Source: CAIURC01 sp043777315
Lineage (GTDB): Bacteria; Verrucomicrobiota; Verrucomicrobiia; Chthoniobacterales; Chthoniobacteraceae
Direction of reading: 5' to 3'
DNA: 64,000 bases
Assembly (NCBI GenBank): GCA_043777315.1
Contig: JAYVPW010000058.1
Coordinates: 69,394 to 133,393 of the forward strand
Part shown: positions 43,669 to 52,278 of the stretch, piece after piece
Layout: every line of letters starts with the position of its first letter
How positions within the stretch are numbered: the stretch's first letter is position 1
Notes under the pieces: model-generated
Database searches by the model: none
What the model was told of the DNA's origin: nothing
Seen by the model: only the letters and a program-made list of their open reading frames with translations
Position numbers and translations under genes: made by a program

Positions 43669-43739
43669 TCCGCCCTCCCTGTTTCAGACCGCGCAAACCT
43701 GCGAAGAACGTGGTGAGGCGCAACAGTTAGGCGTTGCGG
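43669..43739. other. possible integron attC-like half site after the accessory gene pair
   Basis: On the minus strand, GCCTAAC (43727-43733 region) follows the stop of the 182-residue gene by a few bases and sits in a small palindrome GCAAC-(8)-GTTGC. GCCTAAC fits the RYYYAAC core of attC sites, but no matching GTTRRRY half is visible before pdhC begins. The palindrome might instead be a terminator for both converging genes. Confidence 0.3.
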
Positions 43740-44288
43740 TCATTCGGGTTCTGGCATCCTCGGCATGCCTGCGGTTCGCATCTCAAATTCTGAGTCGGTG
43801 GGGTTCATCACCGTGATCGCCACACAATGACCTTTTCTGGCGTGACGGCGAAACTGGTCTTCGGTGCGGCAAAAATAGACTCGTTCATCACACCCGCGGC
43901 AATAACGCATGTCTCGGTCGTTTGTCTCGTCCAATGAGTCCCACTCTTGGAGGCATTTGAACTGTAAAATGTTGCAATGCGCGACAAAAGGCTTGGGCTT
44001 GTCTTCGAGAATTAATGATTTGGTAAAGTCATAGCCGCATTCGCAGTCAAGGGCTTGGCCGAGTCCGGTTACACCACAGGCAGGGCATGGTTTCCTTGCC
44101 GGTTCGGGTATCTCTTGTCCCCGCTCGATAAGGATATAGCGAATCGCCTGAAATGCTTCCGAAGACCAATAGGAGACATTATACTCTCGGTAGATGGCTA
44201 AAAGTGCGGGCGTGCTCTTGCTCTCCATGTTGGGGCGGATCGTGGCTACCAACTGCGGGTTGAAAGGCTTGCGTGGGAAAGAAGGCAT
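43740..44288 (-). CDS. hypothetical protein with cysteine-pair zinc motifs
   Basis: A 182-residue protein I do not recognise. CPACGVTGLGQALDCECGYDF (residues 68-88) is a zinc-ribbon-like pattern. RYCRGCDERVYFCR with HARKGHCV resembles a second metal site, although the last part could be chance. Lower GC than the surrounding pdh genes and opposite orientation to pdhC point to acquisition. It follows the 303-residue zinc-ribbon gene by 20 bases and probably shares its transcript. Confidence 0.72.
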   Translation of the reverse strand: MPSFPRKPFNPQLVATIRPNMESKSTPALLAIYREYNVSYWSSEAFQAIRYILIERGQEIPEPARKPCPACGVTGLGQALDCECGYDFTKSLILEDKPKPFVAHCNILQFKCLQEWDSLDETNDRDMRYCRGCDERVYFCRTEDQFRRHARKGHCVAITVMNPTDSEFEMRTAGMPRMPEPE

Positions 44289-44308
44289 GGTGGTTTAAGT
44301 GGCGGCGG

Positions 44309-45220
44309 TCATTTTCGAGTTTTTTCGATCAGCCAATCAATGGCGAAGGAGACGAAGACGGAAAGGAACACGGAAAGCATCGCGCCAAGGATGATGGCTG
44401 TGGCAACGGGCGCATGCCGGTCGGACATAGATGCAGCTAGCAATGCCCAAAGCCCAAAGAATGTCGGCACGTAGCTGTTCCGAGGCGCCTGCGTTGGTGG
44501 GGTGAATTGCTGTGGTGAAGTGGTGGCTGGCTGAGTGCGCCGGTGACTGGCGGCGGTAGTTGCGGGCTGCGGGGCGGCCGTAGATGGAGGAGTGTAGGGT
44601 TGAGCGGGAGCCTCAAAAGCGTGAAGCTGCGGAGGCTGGGGTTCGGGCGCAACCCAAGTGGCGACATCTGGGTTTCGAGTGGGTCGTGGCACAACGACAG
44701 GTTGATTGGTTTGCGGCGGGACGGTTAGTGATACAGCATCGGGCGGCTGTGGCGGCGGTTGAGTGGGGCTGCGGTTAGTGCGGCGGTTCGCTTGCTCAAT
44801 GTGCTCTGAAATAGTTAGACCTGTTGGCGGAGTGGTCCTGTGAACCGTGTCGTCAGGACGGACGTAGAAGATTTGGGGGCGTGGAGGTGTAACCGGTGGA
44901 TGCGCTGGTTGCGGCGCCGGGCGTGGAGGCGATGGAGGCCGGTTCCTGGTCCTTTCCTTCCTTGGACCGCGCGGTCTCGAATCTGGAGGGGTGAGTTCCT
45001 CAGATTCAGCGAGTTCAGCGGTTGGTTCGGCCTCCGCATAGAACGCCCGAATTCGCTGGCCGAAATTGCCCTCCATGAAGCTGGCAGCATCCAACTCCTC
45101 ATCACGGAGGTTGTGCTTTGATGCGCGGTAGGTGCCGCAGCGAAAGCAGTAACCGCCCTGATACGAAACGGCACCGCATTTCGAGCAGTCGTCGCGTAGT
45201 TCTGTTTCATCACGCTTCAT
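44309..45220 (-). CDS. hypothetical zinc-ribbon, proline-rich membrane protein
   Basis: A 303-residue protein with an N-terminal zinc ribbon (CSKCGAVSYQGGYCFRCG, residues 12-29) and a disordered Pro/Thr-rich stretch at about 80-240. Two C-terminal hydrophobic segments follow (FFGLWALLAASMS and AIILGAMLSVFLSVFVSFAI), then a short basic tail. The topology recalls small zinc-ribbon membrane proteins of unknown role. GTTAGCC lies 13 bases upstream of the ATG, close to the integron core form; see the findings. Different base composition from the neighbours. Confidence 0.72.
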   Translation of the reverse strand: MKRDETELRDDCSKCGAVSYQGGYCFRCGTYRASKHNLRDEELDAASFMEGNFGQRIRAFYAEAEPTAELAESEELTPPDSRPRGPRKERTRNRPPSPPRPAPQPAHPPVTPPRPQIFYVRPDDTVHRTTPPTGLTISEHIEQANRRTNRSPTQPPPQPPDAVSLTVPPQTNQPVVVPRPTRNPDVATWVAPEPQPPQLHAFEAPAQPYTPPSTAAPQPATTAASHRRTQPATTSPQQFTPPTQAPRNSYVPTFFGLWALLAASMSDRHAPVATAIILGAMLSVFLSVFVSFAIDWLIEKTRK

Positions 45221-45691
45221 GTGCGCCAGCAGCGGCTAACAGGTATTACGCTTCACTATTGAAGCCTAGCCCGAGAGCCGGTGGTTGGGAAGGGATTTGT
45301 CCGGTGGCCGGCAGGCGGGACGCCTCTCCCTTTCGGTCATCTCGAGCGGAGCGATAGCGGAGTCGAAAGACCTCTTACTTTTCCCCTCCGTTGCGCGGTC
45401 GAATTGCACAAACTCCCAAAGAACCGTCACGGAACGCCAGTGATCGGCGACAAAGCCCCGCCGCACCTTCCCGAAGTGCCGGAGGCCTGGGACGAAGACG
45501 TTGTCGCTGGTGTGGGGCGTCTCGGAACGGGCCAAGGGCGCTTTGTGCTGGCTGTGGGGCAGTTGGTTTCCTCCTCGTTCCCAAGCTCCGGCTTGGAAAC
45601 GAACTTGTCTTGGAGACTTGCGGACGAGGCGTGGAAAAGCATCTTGGCAATGCCATGCCAATGCCGGCTGCAATGGATTGCGAAGACGTTG
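45221..45691. repeat. intergenic region with REP-like dispersed elements
   Basis: A 471-base stretch without a convincing gene. gtcatctcgagcggagcgatagcggagtcgaaagacctc at about 45338-45382 (described by its ends gtcatctcgag and aaagacctc) and cgttcccaagctccggcttgg at about 45577-45597, an imperfect palindrome, both look like families of dispersed repeats that I associate with soil Verrucomicrobia. Overlapping frames on both strands are low-complexity and were rejected. Confidence 0.5.
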
Positions 45692-47401
45692 TCATGCATT
45701 CAGCCGATACCGGGTGTGAGGGGAACGCGCAGTCTGCGTAGTCGGTTTCACCAGATTTTTCTGGATCAGTTGCCTCAGCCAATGGCTGGTGATCCCAGGC
45801 TTCCATTTGAGGTTTGCGGCCAGTTCCGCTCGCGACATTTCGCCGTGTTCATGCAGAAGTTTCACCAGTTCAGATTCACGGGCGTGAATGGAAGGACTCG
45901 TTTTCACGGGTGTCGGGACGAGGTGATAAGTCGTCCATCGACCAGTCCCCACCGTGCGGATGACTTTTCGCTCGACCAGGGTGCCCAGCTCACGCGTCGC
46001 GATGCGACTGTCCAGATTGGTGATCTGCCGGTAGCGCTGATTGGTCATCCCTTCGTCTCCTCGCATCGCGGCCAGCGCCATTCGCTGGCTATCGGTGAGA
46101 TCGTCGGTGCCGATGCTCTCGAGCCAGCGGAGCGCGGGTTCGTCGAGGAGGGTGTGATTTGGCAAAGTCACGACGAACTGCGAGATGCGGTTGTTGAAAG
46201 TCGGGGGACTCATGCCGGCTGCGCGTAACGCGGCCAGCATCGCGCCCATGCCGGAGCCGCGATTCTCGCAAATCGCCGAGTTTTCCCCGGGAAGGACGAC
46301 ATCCTCCAAAATCCGCATCAGCACTTGATTTCGCGCCGTGGAGACACCGGGATCGCCCAGACTCTCGATCGTCACCGGACCGTAAAGCCCGCCCGGATTG
46401 GAAATGACGAGCCGGTCCGGGAATACCGCAATTTGGACCGGCGTGCCTTGCGACATGGTGCTGTAGTCCCGGTGGACCAAGGCATTGACCACCGCCTCGC
46501 GCAACGCCGTCACCGGATACTCCCAGGTGTCTTCTCGAAACAAACCGCGGACGATCGCCCGCCGCTTCATGTTCCGCTGGAGCGCGAGCAGAGCGGCGCG
46601 AGCCATGAGCGGAAGAGGGCCATCGAGTCGCACGTTATCGAGAAACCGCTCTCCATTCGGGCCGGGCTCGCCGACTTTTTCCGCGGGATAGACCACGAGT
46701 GTGGCGCACAGCGAGGGAAAGAACTGCTGCGGGTTCCTGCCCAAGGCGAACAGGCCTGCCAGCGAGGGCATCCAATCGCCGGATTTGTTGACCATGATCT
46801 TGCTGCGTTTCAGCGTTTCTTCATCGGAAAGATCTTGAAATGCACTTCCGCTCGCGCGCAGGCGGCCGAGAAAACTCGTGACAAAATGAGGATCCAAGTC
46901 GGCGAGCGTGGCACCTTCGACCGGCTGTTCGTCCTCTCGCGGCTGCCCGCGGGAGGCGAGAAACATGGCCACTTCGTAATGAGTCAGTTGCCGATTTCCA
47001 TCACCCACACGGATGAACGAGCCGTTATTCATCCCAGCTCCTGAATAGTAGCAGGGTTTCTGTTGGAGGTCCGCTTCTGGAACTTCCGCAGTGACGACCT
47101 GTTTGCCCTTCAACTCGTGCGTCTGGATCAACGCGCGCACCGGGGGCTGCATCTCTCCGCACAAACTCGCCAGATCCTGGCAAAGTTTGCCCGCTTCCTC
47201 GACTCCGGTGATTTCAAACCCACTTTCCCCATCCAGCCCGAGCACGATGACTCCGCCACCGGAGGTATTTGCAAACGCCGACAATGTCTCGCGCAGCCGC
47301 TTCGGGATTTGTCGCTGCGCCCGCTTGGCCTCGACAAAGTGCGTGTCCGATCCGTTCGCACGCAACTCAGCGGCTATCTGCCGCAACTCGTCTGTCGTCA
47401 T
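45692..47401 (-). CDS. AlbA_2/Schlafen-domain ATP-binding protein (COG2865-like)
   Basis: A 569-residue protein. The N-terminal AlbA_2 (Slfn-type) domain is at about residues 15-140 (HFVEAKRAQRQIPKRLRETL, then SAFANTSGGGVIVLGLDG). The central HATPase-like region contains ALREAVVNALVHRDYS, PDRLVISNPGGLYG and ENRGSGMGAMLAAL. Winged-helix modules fill the C-terminus (MTNQRYRQITNLDSRIATRE, MSRAELAANLKW). Such proteins are putative transcriptional regulators or defence-associated. It reads away from lpd and has a possible promoter TTGTCA-(17)-TAGAAA in the 47410-47438 region on its strand. It separates pdhC from lpd. Confidence 0.87.
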   Translation of the reverse strand: MTTDELRQIAAELRANGSDTHFVEAKRAQRQIPKRLRETLSAFANTSGGGVIVLGLDGESGFEITGVEEAGKLCQDLASLCGEMQPPVRALIQTHELKGKQVVTAEVPEADLQQKPCYYSGAGMNNGSFIRVGDGNRQLTHYEVAMFLASRGQPREDEQPVEGATLADLDPHFVTSFLGRLRASGSAFQDLSDEETLKRSKIMVNKSGDWMPSLAGLFALGRNPQQFFPSLCATLVVYPAEKVGEPGPNGERFLDNVRLDGPLPLMARAALLALQRNMKRRAIVRGLFREDTWEYPVTALREAVVNALVHRDYSTMSQGTPVQIAVFPDRLVISNPGGLYGPVTIESLGDPGVSTARNQVLMRILEDVVLPGENSAICENRGSGMGAMLAALRAAGMSPPTFNNRISQFVVTLPNHTLLDEPALRWLESIGTDDLTDSQRMALAAMRGDEGMTNQRYRQITNLDSRIATRELGTLVERKVIRTVGTGRWTTYHLVPTPVKTSPSIHARESELVKLLHEHGEMSRAELAANLKWKPGITSHWLRQLIQKNLVKPTTQTARSPHTRYRLNA

Positions 47402-47472
47402 ATCAATGTCTTTCTAATCATCGTTGATATGCTTGACAAGCATTGATAAGACCGGGCAAATTGTCGGGCTTT
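47402..47472. promoter_or_regulatory. divergent promoter/operator region, AlbA_2 gene and lpd
   Basis: Three related half-sites occur in 50 bases: atatcaatg (47400-47408), cgttgatat (47422-47430) and cattgata (47441-47448), giving inverted TATCAA/TTGATA pairs. ttgaca at 47433-47438 could be the -35 of lpd. The AlbA_2-domain protein is a candidate for binding here and controlling both genes. Confidence 0.45.
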
Positions 47473-48861
47473 ATGAATTACGATCTCATCGTCATCGGCG
47501 GCGGACCGGCCGGCTACGTCGCCGCCATTCGCGCCGCGCAGCTCGGGAAGAAAGTCGCGTGTGTGGAAAAGGAGCGCGCGGGCGGGACGTGTCTCAACTG
47601 GGGTTGCATCCCGACCAAGTCCTTGCTGCGCAATGCCGAGCTGTATCACCTGATGCAGCATCGCGCGGCGGAGTTCGGCTTTAGCTTTGAAAAGCTGAGC
47701 TACGACTGGGCGAAGATCATCAAGCGCAGCCGCGAGGTGTCGGACAAGAACGCGGCGGGGATCGAGTTCCTGTTCAAGAAGAACAAGATCGATTACATCC
47801 GCGCCGAGGCGACGCTGGACAAAGCCGGGTCGGTGAAAGTCAAAGCCGCCGACGGCAAGGAAGAGACCCACGGCGCGCCGCGGATCATGGTCGCGACCGG
47901 AGTGCTGTCGCGGCCGATGCCGGGGCTGCCCTTCAACGGCAAGACGGTGATCAGCTCGCGCGAGGCGATGGTGCTCGACCCGCAGCCAAAGAGTCTCGTG
48001 ATCATCGGCGCGGGCGCGATCGGGATCGAGTTCGCCTACTTCTACAATGCCTTCGGGACCAAGGTGACGGTCGTGGAGATGATGCCGAACGTCCTGCCGG
48101 TGGAAGACACCGAAGTGTCGCAGACCTTGGAAAAGGCGCTGACGAAACAAGGGATCAAAATCTTAACCAACACCAAGACGACCAAGACCGAAGCGACTGA
48201 CACCGGCGTGAAGATCACCGCCGCCGATGCCAAAGGCGCGGAGCAAGTCATCGAGGCCGATGTGTGTCTCGTGGCGATCGGCGTGACCCCGCTCCTCCCC
48301 GGCGGCAACTGGAAACCGAAGCTGACCGAGCGCGGCTACATCGAGACCAACGACAAGTATGAGACCAGCTCGCCCGGCATCTACGCGGCGGGCGACATCA
48401 TCGGGCCGCCGTGGCTCGCGCATGTCGCGAGCTATGAGGCGATCCAGGCGGTGGAGGGGATGTTCAAGGAAGGACACGTGCCGAAAAAGGTAAAGGTCTT
48501 CCCCGGCTGCACCTACTGCCATCCGCAAGTCGCGAGTGTCGGCCTGACCGAGCGCGCGGCCAAGGAGCAGGGCTTGAAATACAAAGTCGGCAAGTTCCCC
48601 TTCATGGCCAGCGGCAAGGCCCGCGCGATCGGCGAGATCGAGGGCTTCGTGAAGCTCATCCTCGGCGAACCGCACGGGCAAGTCCTAGGCGCACACATCA
48701 TCGGCCCCGAAGCCACCGAGATGATCGCCGAGCTAGGTCTCGCCATCACTATGGAAGCGACGCACGAAGACATCGAGGCAACGATCCACGCGCATCCGAC
48801 CCTCAGCGAAGCCGTGCATGAAGCCGTCGGCGTGGCCTACGGCGAGGCAATCCACATCTAG
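47473..48861 (+). CDS. lpd: dihydrolipoyl dehydrogenase (E3)
   Basis: A 462-residue FAD/NAD flavoenzyme reoxidising lipoyl groups of the pyruvate dehydrogenase complex. Visible: FAD-binding LIVIGGGPAGYVAAIRAAQL, redox-active disulfide GGTCLNWGCIPTK with C40 and C45, NAD-binding LVIIGAGAIGIEFAYFYNAFG, GIYAAGDIIGPPWLAHVAS, and C-terminal HAHPTLSEAVHEA with the catalytic His. The ATG at 47473 gives the family start; an upstream in-frame ATG at 47443 adds ten atypical residues. It has its own promoter region. Confidence 0.97.
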   Translation: MNYDLIVIGGGPAGYVAAIRAAQLGKKVACVEKERAGGTCLNWGCIPTKSLLRNAELYHLMQHRAAEFGFSFEKLSYDWAKIIKRSREVSDKNAAGIEFLFKKNKIDYIRAEATLDKAGSVKVKAADGKEETHGAPRIMVATGVLSRPMPGLPFNGKTVISSREAMVLDPQPKSLVIIGAGAIGIEFAYFYNAFGTKVTVVEMMPNVLPVEDTEVSQTLEKALTKQGIKILTNTKTTKTEATDTGVKITAADAKGAEQVIEADVCLVAIGVTPLLPGGNWKPKLTERGYIETNDKYETSSPGIYAAGDIIGPPWLAHVASYEAIQAVEGMFKEGHVPKKVKVFPGCTYCHPQVASVGLTERAAKEQGLKYKVGKFPFMASGKARAIGEIEGFVKLILGEPHGQVLGAHIIGPEATEMIAELGLAITMEATHEDIEATIHAHPTLSEAVHEAVGVAYGEAIHI

Positions 48862-48870
48862 GTGTAAGAC

Positions 48871-49530
48871 ATGGAGATCGTTCCCATCGAAATATTCGGC
48901 GTGGCCATCGACGTGCCGTTCCTGTCGCCGCAAGGCTTTCGGCAGGCGAAGCTGGAGGAGTTTGGCGCCAAGGTCTGTGACACCGTGACTGGGCTCAGCC
49001 TGCGCCCGGATCAGATGAAGTTGAAGAAGTGGGACGAGTTGTATGGCTTTGAACTCAGCGCGCAGTTCTTTGGCGAGAACGGGACGCTGACCTACACCGC
49101 CGACCGCGTGAAACTCGGCATCCGCAACGCGCGCACCGCCGCCGATTGGACGGTGATCCACCAGACCTTGCTCCGTTTCTACAAGCTGATGGAGTTCAAC
49201 CAGAAGACCACGACACAGCTCTCGGCTCATGTCCACGCGAAGTTCCCGACCCTCGAGGAGCGCGATGACTACCTCGGGACCTTTGCCCACAACCCACTCA
49301 TCGCCCGCCCGGCCGCGATGGGTTACGTGCAGATTTCCGACTGGGAGAAGGACATCCGCCTGCTCATCGAGCAAAGCAACCTGACGCCCAACAGTGTCTT
49401 CGTCGGCTGGGACACTCAGTATGCGAACAACCAGGATTGGGACAGCTTCCTCGGCGCACTGCCGACCGTGATGGAGAACTCCGCGAACCTTTTCGAGATC
49501 GGCTTTGAGCCGTTCAAGCAGACGGTGTAG
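48871..49530 (+). CDS. conserved hypothetical protein downstream of lpd
   Basis: A 219-residue soluble protein I do not recognise. No signal, membrane segment or catalytic motif was obvious. Patterns include VAIDVPFLSPQGFRQAKLEE, LTYTADRVKLGIRNART and FGAK. It starts 9 bases after lpd on the same strand and is probably co-expressed. It overlaps the end of the converging histidine kinase gene by 17 bases. Confidence 0.8.
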   Translation: MEIVPIEIFGVAIDVPFLSPQGFRQAKLEEFGAKVCDTVTGLSLRPDQMKLKKWDELYGFELSAQFFGENGTLTYTADRVKLGIRNARTAADWTVIHQTLLRFYKLMEFNQKTTTQLSAHVHAKFPTLEERDDYLGTFAHNPLIARPAAMGYVQISDWEKDIRLLIEQSNLTPNSVFVGWDTQYANNQDWDSFLGALPTVMENSANLFEIGFEPFKQTV

Positions 49531-50887
49531 CAGTCGCTGGCGGGCTCGCGGCGACACGCAGCGAAAAGACAGTCCACTCGGCGTCGGATGCCACAAGAGT
49601 CACATCCCCGCGATGCGCGCGGGCCAGTTCGCGCGCCAGGTTCAAGCCAAGCCCGTGGCCGGGTGTTCCCGGCTGGGGCTCGGACCGGAAGAAACGCTCG
49701 AAGAGCTGCTGCGCATGGGTCGCAGGAATGCCCGGGCCGGTGTTCTCCACCGTGAGGACCAACTCGTCCTCGTGACTCTCCGCCGTCACTCGAACACGCC
49801 CGGCGTCGTAGTTATACTTGATCGAGTTATCGAGCAGGTTCAGCAGGATCTGTGTCAATCTCCCCGCGTCCACGAAGCCGGGTAGCTCTCCCGGGACATG
49901 GGTCTCGATCGTAATGCCACGCGCCTCGGCCATGATCGCTGCGTCGTCCGCGCAAGCCAGAACGAGACTTGCGACGTTGGTTTCTTTGAAATCGAGACGG
50001 AGCTGACCCGCATCTGCGCGCGACAAGAGTAACAAACCCTCCATGATCGACGATAGTCGGCGGGTCTGTTCCAACAACGCGCCGACGGCAGCTTGATCAG
50101 GTTGGGAGAGGGTAGGGGAGGCGAGCAAGTCTTCGATGCTCAAGCGCAACAAAGTCAGAGGAGTCTTTAACTCGTGCGAGGCGTCCGCACTGAAACGCAC
50201 GGCTTGCCGGAAGCTCACATCCAACCGGTCGAACATGGCATTCAACACGGCGCTCAGGCGTCCGATTTCATCGCGCACGAGCGGAACGGGCAGGCGACGA
50301 TCAAGGCGTTCCGCCGTGATCTGTTCCGCTGCGACTGTGATGTCGCGCATCGGTGCCAGTGCCTTGCGCGCCAGCCACCAGCCGCCGATCGTTACCGCCG
50401 CCAACAGGAAGGGAAGACCCCCAAGGAATCCGAACAGCAGTTCCTTGGTATCGCCATCGATCTCATCAAGGCTGGCCGCAAGGTAGAGTGTCAGTCCATT
50501 TTCCTCAAACATTCCAAGGCGCACGGGAGTTCCTCCGACGTCGGCGTTGCTCAATCCTTTGCCGATGCCGGAGAGCCGGGATGCTCCGAGATTGCTCGAG
50601 AGATAGAGCACAGCGCCGTCAGCGCCGGCGATCTCCACGTAACGTTCCGTCAGGGTCAGTGGGAGCATCTGCTTTACTTGGTCGGCCACCTTCCAGTCCA
50701 GAGTGCCTTTCTGGCGGTCGAAGTCGCCGAAAGAGATATGCGCCTCGTTTTGGAGTTGTTCGTCGAGAGCGTCAACCTGTTCGCTGTGGATGAAGATCCC
50801 GGCCATCACGCCGCAGAGGATGATCGCGACGGTAACAGTCAGCGCCGACCATGCGGTTAGCTTTGCGCCGAGCGACCAATGTTTCAC
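49514..50887 (-). CDS. two-component sensor histidine kinase
   Basis: A 457-residue membrane kinase. Transmembrane helix 1 (residues 9-33) and helix 2 (about 150-172) flank a periplasmic sensor. HAMP follows (RKALAPMRDITVAAEQITAE), then HisKA with FSADASHELKTPLTLL (phospho-acceptor His) and HATPase_c with LNLLDNSIKYN (N box), ENTGPGIP (G1) and GHGLGLNLAREL (G2). Its start overlaps the response-regulator stop as ATGA. The pattern resembles CusS/heavy-metal-type sensors, but the signal cannot be told. A small secreted protein gene is divergent and may be a target. Confidence 0.95.
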   Translation of the reverse strand: MKHWSLGAKLTAWSALTVTVAIILCGVMAGIFIHSEQVDALDEQLQNEAHISFGDFDRQKGTLDWKVADQVKQMLPLTLTERYVEIAGADGAVLYLSSNLGASRLSGIGKGLSNADVGGTPVRLGMFEENGLTLYLAASLDEIDGDTKELLFGFLGGLPFLLAAVTIGGWWLARKALAPMRDITVAAEQITAERLDRRLPVPLVRDEIGRLSAVLNAMFDRLDVSFRQAVRFSADASHELKTPLTLLRLSIEDLLASPTLSQPDQAAVGALLEQTRRLSSIMEGLLLLSRADAGQLRLDFKETNVASLVLACADDAAIMAEARGITIETHVPGELPGFVDAGRLTQILLNLLDNSIKYNYDAGRVRVTAESHEDELVLTVENTGPGIPATHAQQLFERFFRSEPQPGTPGHGLGLNLARELARAHRGDVTLVASDAEWTVFSLRVAASPPATATPSA

Positions 50888-51558
50888 TCAGGTCCTTTCA
50901 GCATGTAGCCCACGCCGCGCGAGGTATGCAGGAGCTTTACCGGATGACCGTCATCCACCTTGTTTCTCAGCCGTTTGATATAGACGTCGACGACGTTGGT
51001 TCCGGTATCGAAATGGTAGTTCCAGACGTGCTCACACAGACTGGTGCGGGTGTGAACTTTGCCTGGCGAACGCATGAGAAACTCGAGCAGGGCGAACTCA
51101 CGCAAAGCCAGGTCCACCGTCTGTCCGCCGCGGGTGACTTCACGACTAAGCACGTTCATGGTCAGGTCGTCCACCTTGAGCAAGGTCGCGTGCTCCGGCG
51201 ACGTGCGCCGGGTCATCGCCGCGATGCGCGCGAGCAACTCACGCATGGCAAAAGGTTTCGCCATGTAGTCATCGGCACCGAGTTCCAGACCTTCGATGCG
51301 TTCCGACACTTCGCCGCGGGCGGTGAGGATGAGCACGGGGGTAAAGATGCGCTTTGCCCGGATCAGCTTCAGCACACTGAGACCATCCCGACCTGGCATC
51401 ATGACATCGAGCACGATGGCATCGTAAGGTTCGCTGATGGCAAGTCGCAGAGCTTCTCCGCCGTCGTGGACCTCGTCCACGACATAGCCTGCTTCCCGAA
51501 GAGCCTTGCGGATGAAGTGGCTGACTTTCTTTTCGTCTTCAGCGAGGAGGATGCGCAT
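50884..51558 (-). CDS. OmpR-family response regulator
   Basis: A 224-residue regulator. The receiver domain carries LLAEDEKK (acidic pair), DAIVLDVMMPGRDGL with the phospho-acceptor Asp near residue 51, and a conserved Lys in the MAKPFAMRELLARI region. The C-terminal winged helix (LREFALLEFLMRSPGKVHTR, VVDVYIKRLRNKVD) binds DNA. It precedes and overlaps the histidine kinase gene and is co-transcribed with it. Confidence 0.96.
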   Translation of the reverse strand: MRILLAEDEKKVSHFIRKALREAGYVVDEVHDGGEALRLAISEPYDAIVLDVMMPGRDGLSVLKLIRAKRIFTPVLILTARGEVSERIEGLELGADDYMAKPFAMRELLARIAAMTRRTSPEHATLLKVDDLTMNVLSREVTRGGQTVDLALREFALLEFLMRSPGKVHTRTSLCEHVWNYHFDTGTNVVDVYIKRLRNKVDDGHPVKLLHTSRGVGYMLKGPE

Positions 51559-51737
51559 AGTTTGCGGGTGGGAGAGAAAAACCGGCGAAGATTAGCGCAG
51601 GTCGCGTTTGACGACGACTCCTTCCGCATCTCTGACACGACTGTCATGTCGAGTGGGTGGCATTTTCCGGCGAAGTGCTGCTAGCTTTCGCCCGTCAACG
51701 ATCCCAAACCGCTCCTCTTACACCTATCAACCTACCC
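51559..51737. promoter_or_regulatory. divergent region between response regulator and secreted PepSY-like gene
   Basis: A 179-base spacer with opposed promoters. Candidate repeats for the regulator are ctgacacgactgtcatgtcga at about 51631-51650, containing two spaced GACA/TGTC blocks. No direct -35/-10 assignment is made. Confidence 0.35.
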
Positions 51738-52214
51738 ATGAAACTCCAATCACTCACACTCCTCGCACTCAGCACGTTCCTTGGTTCGACGGCCCTTCTC
51801 CACGCCGATGAAGCGGCAATCGCCGCGAAGATGGCGAAGATTCCGCCGGCGGCATCCGAAGCGCTGAAAAAGGCGGCGGGCACGGCGACGATTGAAAAGT
51901 TGAGCATCGAAAAGGACGGCAAGGTGACGATCTATGAGTTGGACCTTCGCGAGGCGGGCAAGCCGAACCGGGAGGTCTCCGTCACAGCGGACGGCAAGCT
52001 GCACGCGGAGGAGGAAACTGTGCCGCTCGCCGACGTGCCGGATGCACCGCGCAAGGCGATCGAGGCGGGCGCGAAAGGGGCGAAGGTGGAACGCGTGAAC
52101 CGGATCAAGCGCGTGGATACGCCGCTGACTTACGAGGCTCTTTACGTGAACAAGGGGAAGAAGACCGAAATCGAGTTTTTCGAGGACGGGAAGCAGAAGC
52201 CGGAGGAGAAATAA
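51738..52214 (+). CDS. small secreted protein, PepSY-like
   Basis: A 158-residue exported protein. The ATG at 51738 opens a signal peptide (MKLQSLTLLALSTFLGSTAL, cleavage near HA-DEA). The mature part is charged, with repeated IEKLSIEKDGKVTIYELDL- and ALYVNKGKKTEIEFFEDG-type strands, like PepSY/BLIP-like modules of periplasmic proteins. An earlier frame extension to 51657 is not signal-like and was rejected. It is divergent from the two-component system and is a likely regulated target. Confidence 0.78.
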   Translation: MKLQSLTLLALSTFLGSTALLHADEAAIAAKMAKIPPAASEALKKAAGTATIEKLSIEKDGKVTIYELDLREAGKPNREVSVTADGKLHAEEETVPLADVPDAPRKAIEAGAKGAKVERVNRIKRVDTPLTYEALYVNKGKKTEIEFFEDGKQKPEEK

Positions 52215-52278
52215 GGGGGGTTTTCCGCGCAGGACGCCGCTTGAGCCCGCAGGCGGCACGTGATTTAGTCCGCGATCT

